Source: Mesostigma viride
Taxonomy: Eukaryota > Streptophyta > Mesostigmatophyceae > Mesostigmatales > Mesostigmataceae
Assembly: GCA_009746045.1 (NCBI GenBank)
Contig: RPFO01002071.1
Location: 64,001-126,973 of the forward strand
Direction of reading: 5' to 3'
DNA length: 62,973 nucleotides
Both the position numbers and the translations under genes were made by a program. Positions 1-10,952 of the stretch are shown piece by piece. A model generated the notes under the pieces. It ran no database searches. It saw only the letters and a list, made by a program, of their open reading frames with translations, and had not been told where the DNA came from. Every line of letters starts with the position of its first letter. Position 1 is the stretch's first letter.

Positions 1-540
1 GGGGAACCTCCCACCAGGCTTGGTGCTGGCTAACCCTACACCACCCGGCGTGGTGGTGGAACCGAGTTAACATGTTGGTGCTTTGTACCTTGGATGGCCT
101 GTCGATTGTGTTGGTGTGTGTTGGGTGCATTAGGTTTTTCCTACCCCTTGGTTTCCTCCCTGTACGTAGGGAGAGGGCTCCCTACCTTTGTGGGGGGGGG
201 AGGTGTTACGTCGCGTAACTTTTGTTGTTGTTACGGACGTAAATTAGGTCCTTTGTTGCCTCAGCCATTCCGGAATAGTTCGCTGACTATCCTAGGCTTA
301 CGTGTAGTTAGGACCTTTTGGCCGGTCGGTACCGGGCCTTGTGACGTGGCAATTGTACAGTATGGTGGTTCGGTGCAGTCGCGCCGCGCTGCGTACTTTA
401 GTAGTGGTCCTTTTATCCTGCGTGTGAACCTTGTGGACGTGCGTTGGTCCTGTAGGCGAGGGTCGATGTCGGCCCGAGCATACACGCCTGTCGGCGATCA
501 TTTATGCAGCAGTTGTCCTTCGTGAATGGCACCCGGCGTG
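1..540 (+). mobile_element. 3' end of an older LTR retroelement with start of its LTR
   Basis: A G-rich polypurine tract (about 187-203) runs directly into TGTTACGTCG at 204. This is the same layout as the polypurine tract/LTR junction of the complete element at 18695-18713. The block 204-540 shares patches with the young LTRs (for example the GC-rich motif near 374-401) and matches 34140-34606 in inverted orientation. I therefore read 1-203 as the end of an internal region and 204 to about 540 as a diverged LTR whose right end is unclear. The plus-strand reading frame here is not taken as a gene. Confidence 0.5.
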
Positions 541-599
541 TGTTATGAATTAACACATATTAGCTAGGGTCATGGCAGTGTAGTATTGTTTCCTTCGTA

Positions 600-1740
600 G
601 TACCCTGGTTTTATTCGGTGTATGGCGTATTATAATAGAATGCATTGAGAACAGAGTCGACGTCCCAGGTCTTTCCACAACATAGCTCCTCATCACTAGG
701 TAACCTCACTAGTTTAGGTGAAGTCAGGCTAGGCGTTTGGAATAGAGAGGATCGAGCCAGGGCGTAACAACTGGCACCATGATTCCGCGGAAAGCGCACT
801 CGGCGGAGCAGCAGCGTCGGTGAGGCCAGCCAGGGGCACTGCAGCCATAGGCGGCGGCACAACATTGCCGGAAGAAGACGACGCAAGACCCGCAGACAGC
901 GCGGTCGCCACAGGGTCAACTGGAGGCGCCACGGAAGTAGTAGTAGGGTCGCGCGCGGTGGCGACAGGTACCTCGGGCACAGTGCGACATACTCTCGCAT
1001 GGCCACGACAGGAATGCTGGGTGATGCGACTATCACACCTGACGTCGCGACAACGTCGCAAGGGTGCGCGACATGAGCGCTCGTAGTACTACGAGCGCTA
1101 AGGGCGCAAACAGGCGCCACAGAGTCGGGAGACGGTGCGACTGACGCGCGTGACGTAGCAACATGATCGGGCGAAGATGCGTGACGGCGCGGGACGAAGC
1201 GACATGGTCAGGAATCGGTGCAACAGAATCGCACGGCGTCGCACCAGAGTCGACTGGGGACGCGACAGGCCGGGGGCGCGCACAGGCATGTAAGGGTCGC
1301 TCGTCAGCGCAACAACAGCAGACGACAAGGCGACAGGGTCGCATGGAGGGGCGACAGCCGCGGCAACTGGCCGGGTCGACAAGGTCCCACAAGGGCGCGA
1401 CATGCGCGCACAGTGGTGCAACAGGGTCGCACAATGGCGCGACAGTAGTGACTTGGATGACACGACCGCGACTGTAGACAGCGGACTCGAGTCGCCCAAC
1501 GGCGCATGGTTGTCGAAATGAGTAGCCGGACAGCCACGGAAGACGTCTCTCCAACAGCGGAAGGCGTCGCACCAGCAACGGAAGGCAACGCGCGAGCAGC
1601 GGAAGGCATCACAACTGGCGGCGCAGTAGGTCGGCACACCACTGAGGCGCCGTTGTTAGCGGTGCATGCAACCGGCAGCCCACAGTAGGCTACACAAGAG
1701 ATCGCCAATGCAGCAGTAGAGACGCGAGCCCAAACGGGAA
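600..1740. repeat. GC-rich degenerate short-period repeat block
   Basis: This stretch is built from irregular copies of motifs such as GGGTCGC, GGCGCGACA and GTCGCACAATG, clearest at 1040-1600. Both strands show long open frames of low-complexity Pro/Ala/Val/Arg/Cys sequence, with a roughly 8-residue periodicity on the minus strand. It could be the degenerate low-complexity tail of the minus-strand retroelement whose integrase-like fragment lies just to the right. I see no recognisable domain. Confidence 0.4.
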
Positions 1741-1782
1741 GGGTGAGGAAACTTGCTATCTGTCTTGCGTAGGTATTATCTC

Positions 1783-2196
1783 CTAGCTGACAAGATTTAC
1801 AAGTTCGCACCTATTCTTATGCATCACTTGACCAAGAAGGCCAGTCATAGGGCGAGTGACCAAGTCAAGGACACGCTTGTTACAGTGATGGGCATACAAG
1901 TCATGCAACTCAACCAGTAGACCAGCAGGGCAGATAGGAGGCACATAGAGGCGCCACTGCAGGGGATCTTCCTTTCCTACCACATAGAGACTTGGGAATT
2001 TACAAGGGTATCGACCAAACTTTTGTGGGTGGGACGCAGTAGCAGCAAGTGCCTTAAGCTCAGTAGCATTAAACCGACTAATTATAACATTCCATGTCAA
2101 AGGTAGGGGTAGCAGCAGTCGTATCTTAGTACTGCAGCAATTAACAGCTTTGCCAAACAATAGAAGATCGATCGACCTGAAGGCTCTACAGCACAT
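1783..2196 (-). pseudogene. retroviral-type integrase zinc-binding-domain fragment
   Basis: The translated frame contains a run resembling the H2C2 zinc-binding N-terminus of Ty3/gypsy integrases: an LYVP stretch around residues 83-86, LLVELHD around 93-99, a histidine pair at 103-104 and a cysteine at 130. The second cysteine and the following catalytic core are not in frame, so this is a decayed fragment. It is on the minus strand, as is the retropepsin-like fragment at 19737-19970 on the other side of the young LTR element. Together they suggest one older pol gene split by that insertion. Family assignment rests on motif spacing only. Confidence 0.45.
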
Positions 2197-2615
2197 GCAC
2201 TAGAGTTTACCGGCTCTGGTAGACACATGACTATTAAAAGTGGAACACGGAGTAAATTTTTCAGTTCCTTCCCCCCCCACAAAGCAAATAGGTGTGCCCT
2301 CACACTAGGGGGACAGCCCCACAGGGGAGAGAAGAACAGACATGCAAACAACACTGTGAAAAAGGTATAGTAGGCATACAATTCAGCGTCTGCAGGGGAC
2401 ATGGGTAGGGTGTGCACTATCCTTAAACTACTACACATGCATTGTATAGCACAAAACGAGGAAGTGGGTAGTAGGCGGGAGTCTTTTCATCAAAACTTAA
2501 GACTCATCAGCAACAACCATATACCTATAGTAAGTTCAATTTCATCCAAGCTAACACCTGGCTGCTATCTCAATAGGATCTATACACGTATATAATTTGG
2601 CAGGACAGTCCGCCG
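2197..2615 (-). other. probable decayed pol sequence; target duplication CGCCG at its right edge
   Basis: This short stretch continues the AT-richer minus-strand retroelement sequence upstream of the integrase-like fragment. A minus-strand frame (2097-2438) is open but shows no motif I can name. The last five bases (CGCCG, 2611-2615) are the left copy of the target duplication made by the LTR element that follows. Confidence 0.3.
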
Positions 2616-3285
2616 TGTTACGTCCCGGCCCTTTTGGACGGACGTAACAATGGAATAAATTATGTAGTTTGACTTGTTGTCATAGTCCGTAGGACTTTGG
2701 GACTCATTTCGGGACTTAATTTGGGAATTGTCCCTTGGTCAGGACTTTTGTATGGAACTATGACAGTTTGTGTGATTCGGACCAGTTATTTTGGGCCTAG
2801 GTTGTTGTATGCGTGTATCTTCTAGGGGCCGGTGCAGTCGCGCCGCGCTGCGTACTTTATAGCTAGTTGAGATATTGTACTCATGCGTGGATTCTGTAGG
2901 CGAGGGTCGATGTCGACCCGAGGATCTTGTGTGGACTGCATGCTTTGGAAGGTCGGCGCCATGTCGGCGCCCCTTGCCAGCGCAGTGGCAGACCTAGGTG
3001 AAATTGGTCCGAGGACGAGAGTCTCGTCCTCTTGGTTTGATGAATGATAAGTGCGAATACGCCTACACATTAAACCTGGGGCAACTATCCATTTGTAATT
3101 GGTATTGCTAGCCATTATAAGTGTGTATTAATTAGCTTGGCATCAAGTCGCGGTGCCAGATATCTCACGACCCCAGTCGTGAAGCGCAATCTGCATTAGG
3201 CCACCTTGAATCTTCCTAATTCCGGCATGGTAGATCTTTCGCTACCGGTAGCTCAGGCTAGGAGTGTCTGGGCTGGGACGTAACA
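2616..3285 (+). repeat. 5' long terminal repeat
   Basis: 670-bp LTR starting TGTTACGTCC and ending GGACGTAACA. It is nearly identical to 18713-19380 and to the inverted copy 41958-42619. Differences from the 3' LTR include a C/T change near 2980, a change near 3129 and a short length difference near 3244-3250, so insertion was recent. A 97-codon antisense open frame (2822-3115) is present in both LTRs of the element. Confidence 0.92.
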
Positions 3286-3286
3286 C

Positions 3287-3304
3287 TGGCTATCGGAGGA
3301 AATG
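3287..3304 (+). promoter_or_regulatory. candidate primer-binding site
   Basis: One base after the 5' LTR the sequence reads TGGCTATCGGAGG. A TGG start directly after the LTR is the usual form of a primer-binding site complementary to a tRNA 3' CCA end. I could not assign the tRNA with confidence. Confidence 0.45.
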
Positions 3305-4393
3305 TGCTGGAGAGGTCAGCTAACTCTCGCGGAGAGGGTTAGGGAAGCCAATTAGGAAACCAGGGCGGTGCTTGGCGTAGATAGAGGTTCCGGAATTCAA
3401 CGATTGCTGACAGGTCGGCGGCCAGCCCGTAAAGGGATTCAACGACGACCTGGGCAGCAAGCGGCCAGTCCGGGATACTCGGCGGGGCTAGCAATAGTCC
3501 TGTGGTGAGGTGCTGTCAACGAAAGCGTTCAGCTCTCCTGTTTTCAACGACACCAAGTGGCGGCCAGGGCTTGCCTTCAACGACACCGGGTGGCGGCCAG
3601 CTCAGGAGGGATGAACGTCATCGAAGATGGTACGTCCCCTAGTTTAGATTTATCCTTCTAGACGCTTGCCTTCTCTCCGGGACCGCACGCGTAAGGGGTT
3701 TATGTTATACGTTGTACCCTCTATAGGTTGTAAATGTCGTTGGTGCCTATGGACGTCGCGGAGACGGACATTCGTTGTTTGACCTGCAAGGGGTCGTGGG
3801 GGTGGATACCGTCTGGCTGTTGCCGACTGTGTTGACGGTGTTTACCTCCGTGTGTGCGTATAGCCCTTGCCGCGGAAAGCTCGAGCGTGTGCTGTGTTAG
3901 ATTCCGTCTTCTTCCTCGTTGCGTTATGTGGTAACTGCACTGCACTTAGAGGTATTCCTGGGATTCCCCTTTTCCTTCTTGCAAGCTTCTGCTAGCCTAT
4001 AATGCATTACGTCCCTACAGGGCATGTGAGGAATACATTAAGGATAAGGGCTCCGGCTATTGCCAGGTGGAAGGATTGGATAATCTAGGAGATGCAGATA
4101 AGTCTAGTAAGGAACACATGCCATTGCCTGAGGGTATGCACACCACTCGTGAATGCTATAAGCCACCCACACACAGCAAGGAGACAGCAGTCAGGAGGTG
4201 GGGACAGCAGTTACAGTTACCTAATTCTCCCAGCTGACCATTGGCTCTAGCAGACAATAGAGGAGATTATTACTAGGGAATAGTACTAGGTCCTACATAT
4301 ATAAGATCTATAGCACGTGGTTGCCCTCTCTCCCTCTCTCTCTTTCTTTCTGGGGAGGTGTTGCCTGCAGTGTAAGGTATCGGTACGAGCACC
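3305..4393 (+). other. 5' leader of the LTR element
   Basis: This is an untranslated leader between the primer site and gag. It holds about four degenerate copies of a unit around TTCAACGACACC and GTGGCGGCCAG (3390-3605). A pyrimidine-rich stretch (4325-4355) lies just upstream of the first good start codon. No protein domain was found. Confidence 0.5.
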
Positions 4394-4668
4394 ATGCCAC
4401 GAAAACGGAGAGAAGCTGTCAACAGAGAGATAGAACAGGTAGACAACCACGAGCAAGGTATAGAGGTGGTAGAGGTACCACCGCACGTCCAAGTAGGGAC
4501 AGGTACAGGTGAGGTCATGGAGAGACCTGCGGAAGGCTCCCCACGATCCAGAGACCAGGGCCGCAGAGATTCATCAGATGAAGACAGTCCAGACTCCAGG
4601 TTGGAACAAGGGGCCGGGGGACGGGCGCAGCCAGGAGATGCTCCAGCAGGGTTTCCAGCAGCAACAAC

Positions 4669-4704
<36 letters not shown>

Positions 4705-6539
4705 GTTTCCAGCAGCAGAAGCAGCAGCAGCAGCAGCAGCAGCAGCAGGGTTTCCAGCAGCAGAAGCAGCAGCAGCAGCAGCGGAGGCAGCAGCAGCGGC
4801 AGCAGCAGCAACAGCAGCAGCAGCAACCGCAGCAGCAGCAACGACCACAGTGGCCGCCGCGGTATCCTGAGCAGACAGGGCACGAGAATGAAAACACGCA
4901 GTACTACCGTTATCATGCTCAGCTAGCCACGGAGCGACCATCGCAGCCCTGGGCTAGGCGCGGCCGCGCCATGGGACCTCCGCCGGCCACAACACACCGG
5001 GGCAGGCGTCGAGTGTCCTTTGGCCGTACTTCCCTACTACCCATGGTGTTGTGGAACTCTGAGGATGACGGGGAGGACACCGGGGCAGATGGCGAATTCG
5101 GCGATTTGGAGGGGGCCGTGGAGGATGGCGAGGAACCAGGGGCACAGGACCCTCCCTTTGGAGCTCATAGGCCACGGGCCCGGCTAGGGGGTGACAGAAG
5201 CAGCGCCACCGCACACGACGAGGGGACTCAAACACCCGTCCAGCGACACGTCCCCCAACCGCAGCGACCTCGGGCGCAGGACAACAGCATGGTCCACTCG
5301 CCTGCGGTCGTCAGCAACCTCAACTTCAGCAGGGTGGCCTTGGATGACCCGGGGTACGAACACCCCTCATCCGTACAGTTGCGGCGGACTCATGGTACGC
5401 CGCCCAGATCCGGCTCTCTCCCCCGGTCGCAGCCCCCCACCTTCGGCGATATCCCCCACGTAGACGTCGGTGGGCCCATCACCGCCGCGGTAATTAAGGC
5501 CCCACCGATGCCCAATTTCAAGAATGTACCCAAGCTGCACGCGGACATGAAACCGCGCGAGGTAGAGGAATGGGGACGAATGTGGCGACAGCAGTATACC
5601 ATCTGGCGCAATCACCACAACTGGCAGCTGGCCACCAGCGATCTGATCCCGCTGGTGGTTAACTCCTGTATGGACCCCTCGGTGGTGAGCATCTTGAACT
5701 GTGAGAGCATCGCGTCCCAGTCATACCCGCAAACCTTAGAGGAGCTGATGGACCGGGTGCGTCGCAAGCTGGTGCCCCCAGATGCTACACTCCACGAGCG
5801 GATCGCCTTCGGCAAGCTGCGCCAGGGGACCACCCCATATCGCGAGTTTCTGTCCAAGTTCGAGTCCAGCGCCGCCTATCTGACAGACATGACCTGGTAT
5901 GAGTACAAGATCCGGTTCATTGAGGCACTCAGTCCCGAGCTGCAGGATGAGGTACTGAAGCACTATGCTGAGGTCCCTTGGGAGGAGTGGGACATCTTGA
6001 ATATCCAGAGGTATCTTCTGCAGGTGGCCGACGTCGTGGCTCGCGGGCGCGCACCATCGGTGCGTCGTTTCTTCCGATCAGGTCCCCCGCACGACGGCGA
6101 GGGGAACGAGGACTCCCCCGATGACATGGAGGACGGGAACGCTGACCATGGCCTCAACGCCATCGACGCGAGTAAAGCCCGTTGCTTCATGTGCTTTGAG
6201 GTGGGTCACCTCAGGCGTGACTGCCCCAAACTCCGTAGCAGGCACGCTGGACGTGGCACGGGGGAGACCGAGCCCAGGTTTTCAGGCCCGGCGTTCGGCA
6301 GTCGCCCGGACTCCTCCGGCCCAAGGGACAAGCCCCGCAACGCGGACGAGCGGGCGCCAGCAGGCCCGGCAGTTCACGACTCAGCACCAGCAGCCGCGGC
6401 CGCAGCGATGAGTTCTACCAAGGGCGTGCCGCGCGCGGTCAATGAGATCGAGGCTCACCGACTAGCCTCCGGACAGCGTGCGACCTTTGAGTCACCAGCA
6501 GTGGCCGGTTACGAGCTTGCCGCTGGGAGTATACTATAA
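4394..6539 (+). CDS. gag: retrotransposon Gag polyprotein (capsid plus CCHC zinc knuckle)
   Basis: The long frame 4509-6539 (676 codons) encodes a Gln-rich N-terminal region, a Pro/Arg-rich linker, a capsid-like domain around residues 330-500 (retrotrans_gag type) and a CCHC knuckle at residues 559-572 (spacing CX2CX4HX4C). An acidic/Ala-rich tail follows. The capsid part is clearly homologous to the minus-strand Gag at 25624-26256. The start is uncertain. The ATG at 4394 has good context (ACCATGC) and a natural-looking charged N-terminus, but lies in a different frame; the two frames exchange within the CAG tract (about 4660-4860). Either the tract has changed length or translation begins at 4509. 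Gag would form the virus-like particle that packages the element RNA. Confidence 0.85.
4661..4850 (+). repeat. CAG-rich tract inside gag
   Basis: Runs of CAG interrupted by CAA, CGG and three GGGTTTC-containing spacers give poly-Gln in the gag frame and poly-Ala in the next frame. The spacers recur with the tract, so whole sub-blocks have been duplicated. The tract separates an upstream charged frame from the downstream gag frame. Confidence 0.85.
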
Positions 6540-6981
6540 AATATATTATTATACTAGTATATTTAACTAATAATTATATTTTTATAATATGTTCATTCCG
6601 GTGCGCTTTTCCAGTCCTAGTGGCTGGCCACCTTAGCCATTCTGAGAATGCCCACCTGTGTAGGGCAAGGGGGGGTGTCTGTTTTGCCCCACATCTGTAC
6701 CAAATACCAAGGGTGCATTGGTCCTGCACAGTAGCAGGTCACCCTGTTATCATGATGTCAGTAGTACGAAGGGTGCATTGGTCCTGCACCGTAGCAGGTC
6801 ACCCTGTTATCATGCTATCAGCAGTAAGGGGGGATGTTTGGAATCATACACTGACCCCATGCATAAACGCCGTTGGCGGTAATGGGATAAATTACTATTA
6901 GGCGTCTAGCACTAGTGGTTTTATATAGGGTACCGTTGGCGGTAATGGGATATTATATATGAGAATGTAATAATATATTCA
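6538..6981. mobile_element. small AT-rich MITE-like insertion between gag and protease
   Basis: The segment begins with AATATATTATTATAC and ends with the near-reverse complement GTAATAATATATT (6967-6979). It separates the gag stop from the protease frame, which are normally contiguous in such elements. Inside are two tandem copies of a roughly 63-bp unit (GGTGCATTGGTCCTGCAC..., 6710-6826) and two copies of CCGTTGGCGGTAATGGGATA (about 6870 and 6932). The termini are AT-rich, so the inverted-repeat call is tentative. Confidence 0.4.
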
Positions 6982-7001
6982 GACACGGCCAACCAACCGC
7001 C

Positions 7002-7382
7002 ATGGATGTCAAGTTTTTGGTCGACACAGGCGCTTCCATGTCCTTCATCAACGCGGCACTGGTGCGCCGGCTGGGACTGACGCACAGCCCCCACACCGGA
7101 CGGCCGTGCATCTGCCCCACTCGGATGGTCGCCAACATCAATCGCCCGGTCTGGCAGATATCAAAGGTGTGCTGCAAGGCACCCCGTTCGACCTGGCTGC
7201 GACCATCGCACCGCTGGGCGCAGCGGACATCATCACAGGGCTTGACTTTGGACGCGCAGGATGTGGACATTCGCGTGCGCCGGCGAGTGGTTTGGTTTCC
7301 CGATGGTTCCTTTTGGTGCCCTGACGGCGAGTATAGGGCATATCGCATTACACACGAGCGCCCGGCGGTCCAGCATCCTTGA
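7002..7382 (+). pseudogene. retropepsin-type aspartic protease, frameshifted
   Basis: The N-terminus contains the active-site motif VDTGAS at residues 7-12 followed by SFINAALVRRLG, the usual flap-side context of retroelement proteases. The conserved C-terminal part (GAADIITGLDFG, equivalent to the G-[IV]-D-[IV]-[IL]-L-G block) lies in another frame (7106-7324), so there is at least one frameshift near 7110-7200. A plausible downstream stretch returns to the first frame near 7255. The position after gag fits a Gag-Pro order. Function would be maturation of Gag; this copy is unlikely to make active enzyme. Confidence 0.7.
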
Positions 7383-8894
7383 CTCCTTGGCAGTAATTGG
7401 ACGATCGCGTGGACGCGTCGTCCCCGGGGGAAGGGGAGGGGTCGCAGAGCGTATGAAACCAGATGGCTACTAATAATACCATATACTTCTTTATTATACC
7501 TACCTTTTATATACTAAGTACTTGTACTGGTCCACTACACTTCTTTATGATACCATACTCTTCTTAATTATATCTAGCTCCTGTATGATCGGCACGGTTC
7601 GGCTTTGGATCGAGCCGGTCATCTATGTAGGAATCCACCGCAGCCGCGCGTGGATCCGACGACCCTTCTACTGCCATGCCAGGGATCGATGCGCCAGTGT
7701 GCGGATATTATATATTTTCGATATTCTCTATTTTCTATATAATATATTTTCTCCATGCTATATTCTCTATGGGATAATCCGCAAGTGGTGGTGGGCTTGA
7801 ACGGGTCGTCCCGAAGAGGACCACGTCAGGCACTCAGCCGCACCGCATGTGCACATGGTCCTAGCCTTTTTGGACATGGGCTCACCGGATGCTTGATGAT
7901 TCTACTACTAAGGCGTCCGTACCGAGGCATCTCCGCGTGGGATGCCAGATTCGGCAGCGAGTGCCAGCGACCCCAGACTACGGCCTGACTGCACGTCGCG
8001 TCCCGCGTGACCAACGGACGCGGAGTCCCATGGCATGCGGCCAAGTATTATTATAGGGAGCCTTCCGGCTGGCGGCTATGAGTCACGGCTCCCTGACTTC
8101 CTAGCGCGTGAGGGACGTGCTTGGCTTCTCGTGCAGCTGCACGTGATTAATTTCACTAGTGCGGCACGGTGCATGGAGACGACACGGTGCATGGAGGCTG
8201 TTGCAACCCCGATGCGACTGAGCGATCAGGCAGGGCGGAGCCTGTACTGAATTGTGGTCGGCCGGCAAACAGATGTACAGCACCTTGTTGAATTGTCGGT
8301 AGCCAACCAATTGGCTACCCCGGCATTGAGTCGACGCCTAGCTGGGTCAAGGCACTCCTGGGCTCGAGTAACCGTGCATGCGGGGCGCGCCCGCGTCCGC
8401 CGCGACCGTCGGGAGTAAGGGCCCCCGGGGCTGCAAGCATATGCGGGCACGGTGCAGTTGCATGGCGACAGCACGTACTGCCGGCAGTAGTGGTGGATGA
8501 CCCAGCCGGTCGTGGTTGCACTGGTTGCGCTGGTGCCGGTCGTGGTTGCATCAGAATTGCAGGTGGCGGTGTCCGGTCATTGTCTCACCGCCTCAACAGT
8601 GCGCGTGCATGGTGCCGATGCCACATGATGTGGCGCTGTCGCCCCGCAGACTGCCGGTGTCCGAGTAACAACCGGTATCACTGCATAGGGCCGGTACATC
8701 CGCTCTGAGCGGACCCGGCGCTGACGCGCGCTGAGCCATGGCAGAGCACTGAGGTACGGGACGTGCGGGATCTGGCCGTCGAGGGCGAGTCACGGGGACT
8801 GTAGTAACGCCGCGACCCGAGACTGAGAGGCAGGCAGGACCGAGCTGCTGGAGGCTGAGCACCTGGTCACTGCCCGCGACCCTGTGCATGGCTA
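7383..8894. other. internal region of the LTR element, no gene seen
   Basis: A 1.5-kb stretch where the pol gene would be expected. It has an AT-rich part (7480-7770) and a GC-rich part with repeated TGCATGG/GGTGCATGG words (8160-8710). No reverse transcriptase, RNase H or integrase motif is visible on either strand. The last two bases (TA, 8893-8894) are the left target duplication of the nested transposon. Confidence 0.5.
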
Positions 8895-8923
8895 CAGGGT
8901 CAGCTCACTTCCTTAGTGATTTC
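8895..8923 (+). repeat. left terminal inverted repeat of nested transposon
   Basis: 29 bp, perfect reverse complement of 16804-16832, preceded by TA. Confidence 0.88.
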
Positions 8924-9149
8924 ACTAATTCGGTAGATTAGTGATTCGATTTCACTAACGATTCGAGATTGCGATCCCGGGTCCGATCGGATACTCGTAC
9001 TAATCTGCCGAATTTGGGGGGTTTCGACTTCGTTGACTTCAGTCAGACCCGAGTCATTAGTGGAAGTAACGTACTAACGATTCGCATGATTAGCACATTG
9101 AATGATGTCAGACTAACGAGCCGAATTCATTGTACGAATGAAGCGAATT

Positions 9150-9215
9150 CACACTAAAGAAGCGATTCTGGCACTAACGAAGCGATTTCTGGCACTAACG
9201 AAGCGAACTCCAGCG
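9150..9215 (+). repeat. subterminal repeat cluster
   Basis: Three tandem copies of a roughly 20-bp unit with the core CACTAACGAAGCGA. Further diverged copies occur back to 8920, and related TTAGTG/CACTAAT words occur in the right subterminal zone. They are candidate transposase-binding sites. Confidence 0.6.
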
Positions 9216-9388
9216 TCGCTAGCCTACATGCGTCCTTTCGTGCTGCGTGCAGCGATGGCCACCGCGAGCGAGTCCTTTTAAGGGGACAGGACATGCCCGA
9301 ATTTCTTGGCGCCGAAAAATTCGCCGTCCGAGGTGCCGTCCCTACTCTGAAAAGTGGGTGCACGGTGCGCGCACCCCTAGCGGAAGTG

Positions 9389-9918
9389 GCCATGGCGACT
9401 GCGTTCAGGCGAAATTACCACAATAGGGCAAGCGAAATGCACAATATTTACTCGAATGATTTTATGAATAACGACGATGATTTTATGATGTTGGTTTGTG
9501 GCGGTTATCAGCTGGTTTACAATATCGCTGATGTTTTTATATGCCATCGGCATGGGGGGTAATCTGAATTTTTTGGTCGCGCGGAATGAAATAGAATTCA
9601 TGATAGCGGCAGTAAAATCGTGGTTTTGGTGGTTGTTCTGACCGTGAAGCAGGCATTAATATCGGCAGCATCGAATTCTTAACCGAGCGGGTGCTTTTTG
9701 CCACATTTTTGGCCATTATCGGTAAGTAATTGTTCAGGCCTGCACAGTGCGTGTCTGACCTGTCCATGGAAGAACGCCTGTTGTTGCGCGCCTGGGCGAG
9801 GGATTTTCGAGGGCAAGGTACAGATTTGTCGCGAATGTTATCTGCTATCAGTGCTTTCTTCTATGAGCTCATCGTTCGAAGGTTTTTGCGTTCTTTTTGG
9901 GCAGTTTCCGCCAGCTAG
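9389..9918 (+). CDS. possible exons of a transposon-encoded protein
   Basis: Two short frames look more protein-like than their surroundings. 9389-9562 encodes a polar N-terminus with an Asn/Asp run (NDFMNNDDDFMM), loosely like the start of some Harbinger-type transposases. 9730-9918 encodes a charged helical stretch (MEERLLLRAWARDF). A GGTAAGT splice-donor-like sequence lies at about 9720 between or before them. No catalytic triad is found, so both the gene call and any transposase role are weak inferences from position just inside the left end. Confidence 0.25.
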
Positions 9919-10289
9919 CTTGCCGTGGCTTGCCGTTGTGTTGTCGAATACCTGGCAGCTTTAGATTGTTTTCGTTGATTTTGTGGTCAGGGCCGCTTCA
10001 GTCGCAGCCTATAGCTTCTCGGGAAGGTTTAAGGCATTTCATGAAACGTGTTCTGGCAAGGATGTTGTGTGTATGGACGCTTCTTGTTGTGTGAGAGTGA
10101 CGCACCCTCTCTTCGCAGCGGCATCACAGCGCTCATGCGCTGAAGGGCCGCCAATGGTTTCGTTGCATTTTATCGTGCAGGGATGGAAGTGTTATGGTGA
10201 TGATAATATGGAGATATTGCATTTGTGTGACTCCATGTAGATAGCTGCCAGTAATAGTTTATTTGAGCTTTCCCTTGTTATGATGATGT

Positions 10290-10952
10290 GACAAGACTAC
10301 GATGTGCTGAGCCAACCATGGTTGACATGGTTGGCTGCATGCAAGCTATGCATACCATGATCCTACTTGGTTCCTTGCCCTCCATAGTCCTGCTTGTTGC
10401 CCATGCCAGTTAGGGCAGTTTAGGAAGTGTTATAGTGTTGATGTGCTTGGTTGGCATCAACCTTACACTCTAACATGGGAGAAACATAGAAAATGCTGGT
10501 TAGGCATGTTAGTGCTACCATCATTATTGCTATGCACATAGATACAAGGCTGGCCACGCTCGAGGGTGGTGAAGGCGTATGAGGTGCGTGGCCACCCCAT
10601 TGTACTTTCTAAACATATTCAGCATGGTTTTGGTGTCTCCTTGATATTCAGCATGGTTTTGGTGCATGTTGGATGGCATATGAAGTGTCATTGTGCTTAC
10701 CTGCTTACTTAGTGGTCCTTATTAGCGCCTTGTCAGGTGGTCACATATGAAGCCCATCAACCTGAACAGTTCTTGTCACAATGACCCCCAACCTTGAGCA
10801 TGCGTTGTTGTCAGCATGCAAGAACTAACTATATGTGCTTTGGTCAGTTTGCAGATGTCTTTGATGAAGGAGGTGCTAGTGTGGCTAAATGGTTACTAAA
10901 ACCTCCTTGTACCGTCTTCGTGGGTGGCCGTCTTGGAATGGTGGTAACTTAA
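10290..10952 (+). repeat. dispersed repeat, left part (interrupted by the TTAA element)
   Basis: About 600 bp (10370-10948 clearest) match 38390-38965 in inverted orientation, including the words CCACCCCATTGTACTTTC and CTTGGAATGG. The matching copy continues without the 1.35-kb insertion found here, so it serves as an approximate empty site. Confidence 0.7.

Noticed and set aside
94-525. 143-codon plus-strand frame
   Set aside because: It crosses the polypurine tract/LTR junction of an older retroelement and has no domain.
2480-2515. CTGATGAGTC on the minus strand as a hammerhead ribozyme core
   Set aside because: The required GAAA after stem II and a pairing stem III are missing.
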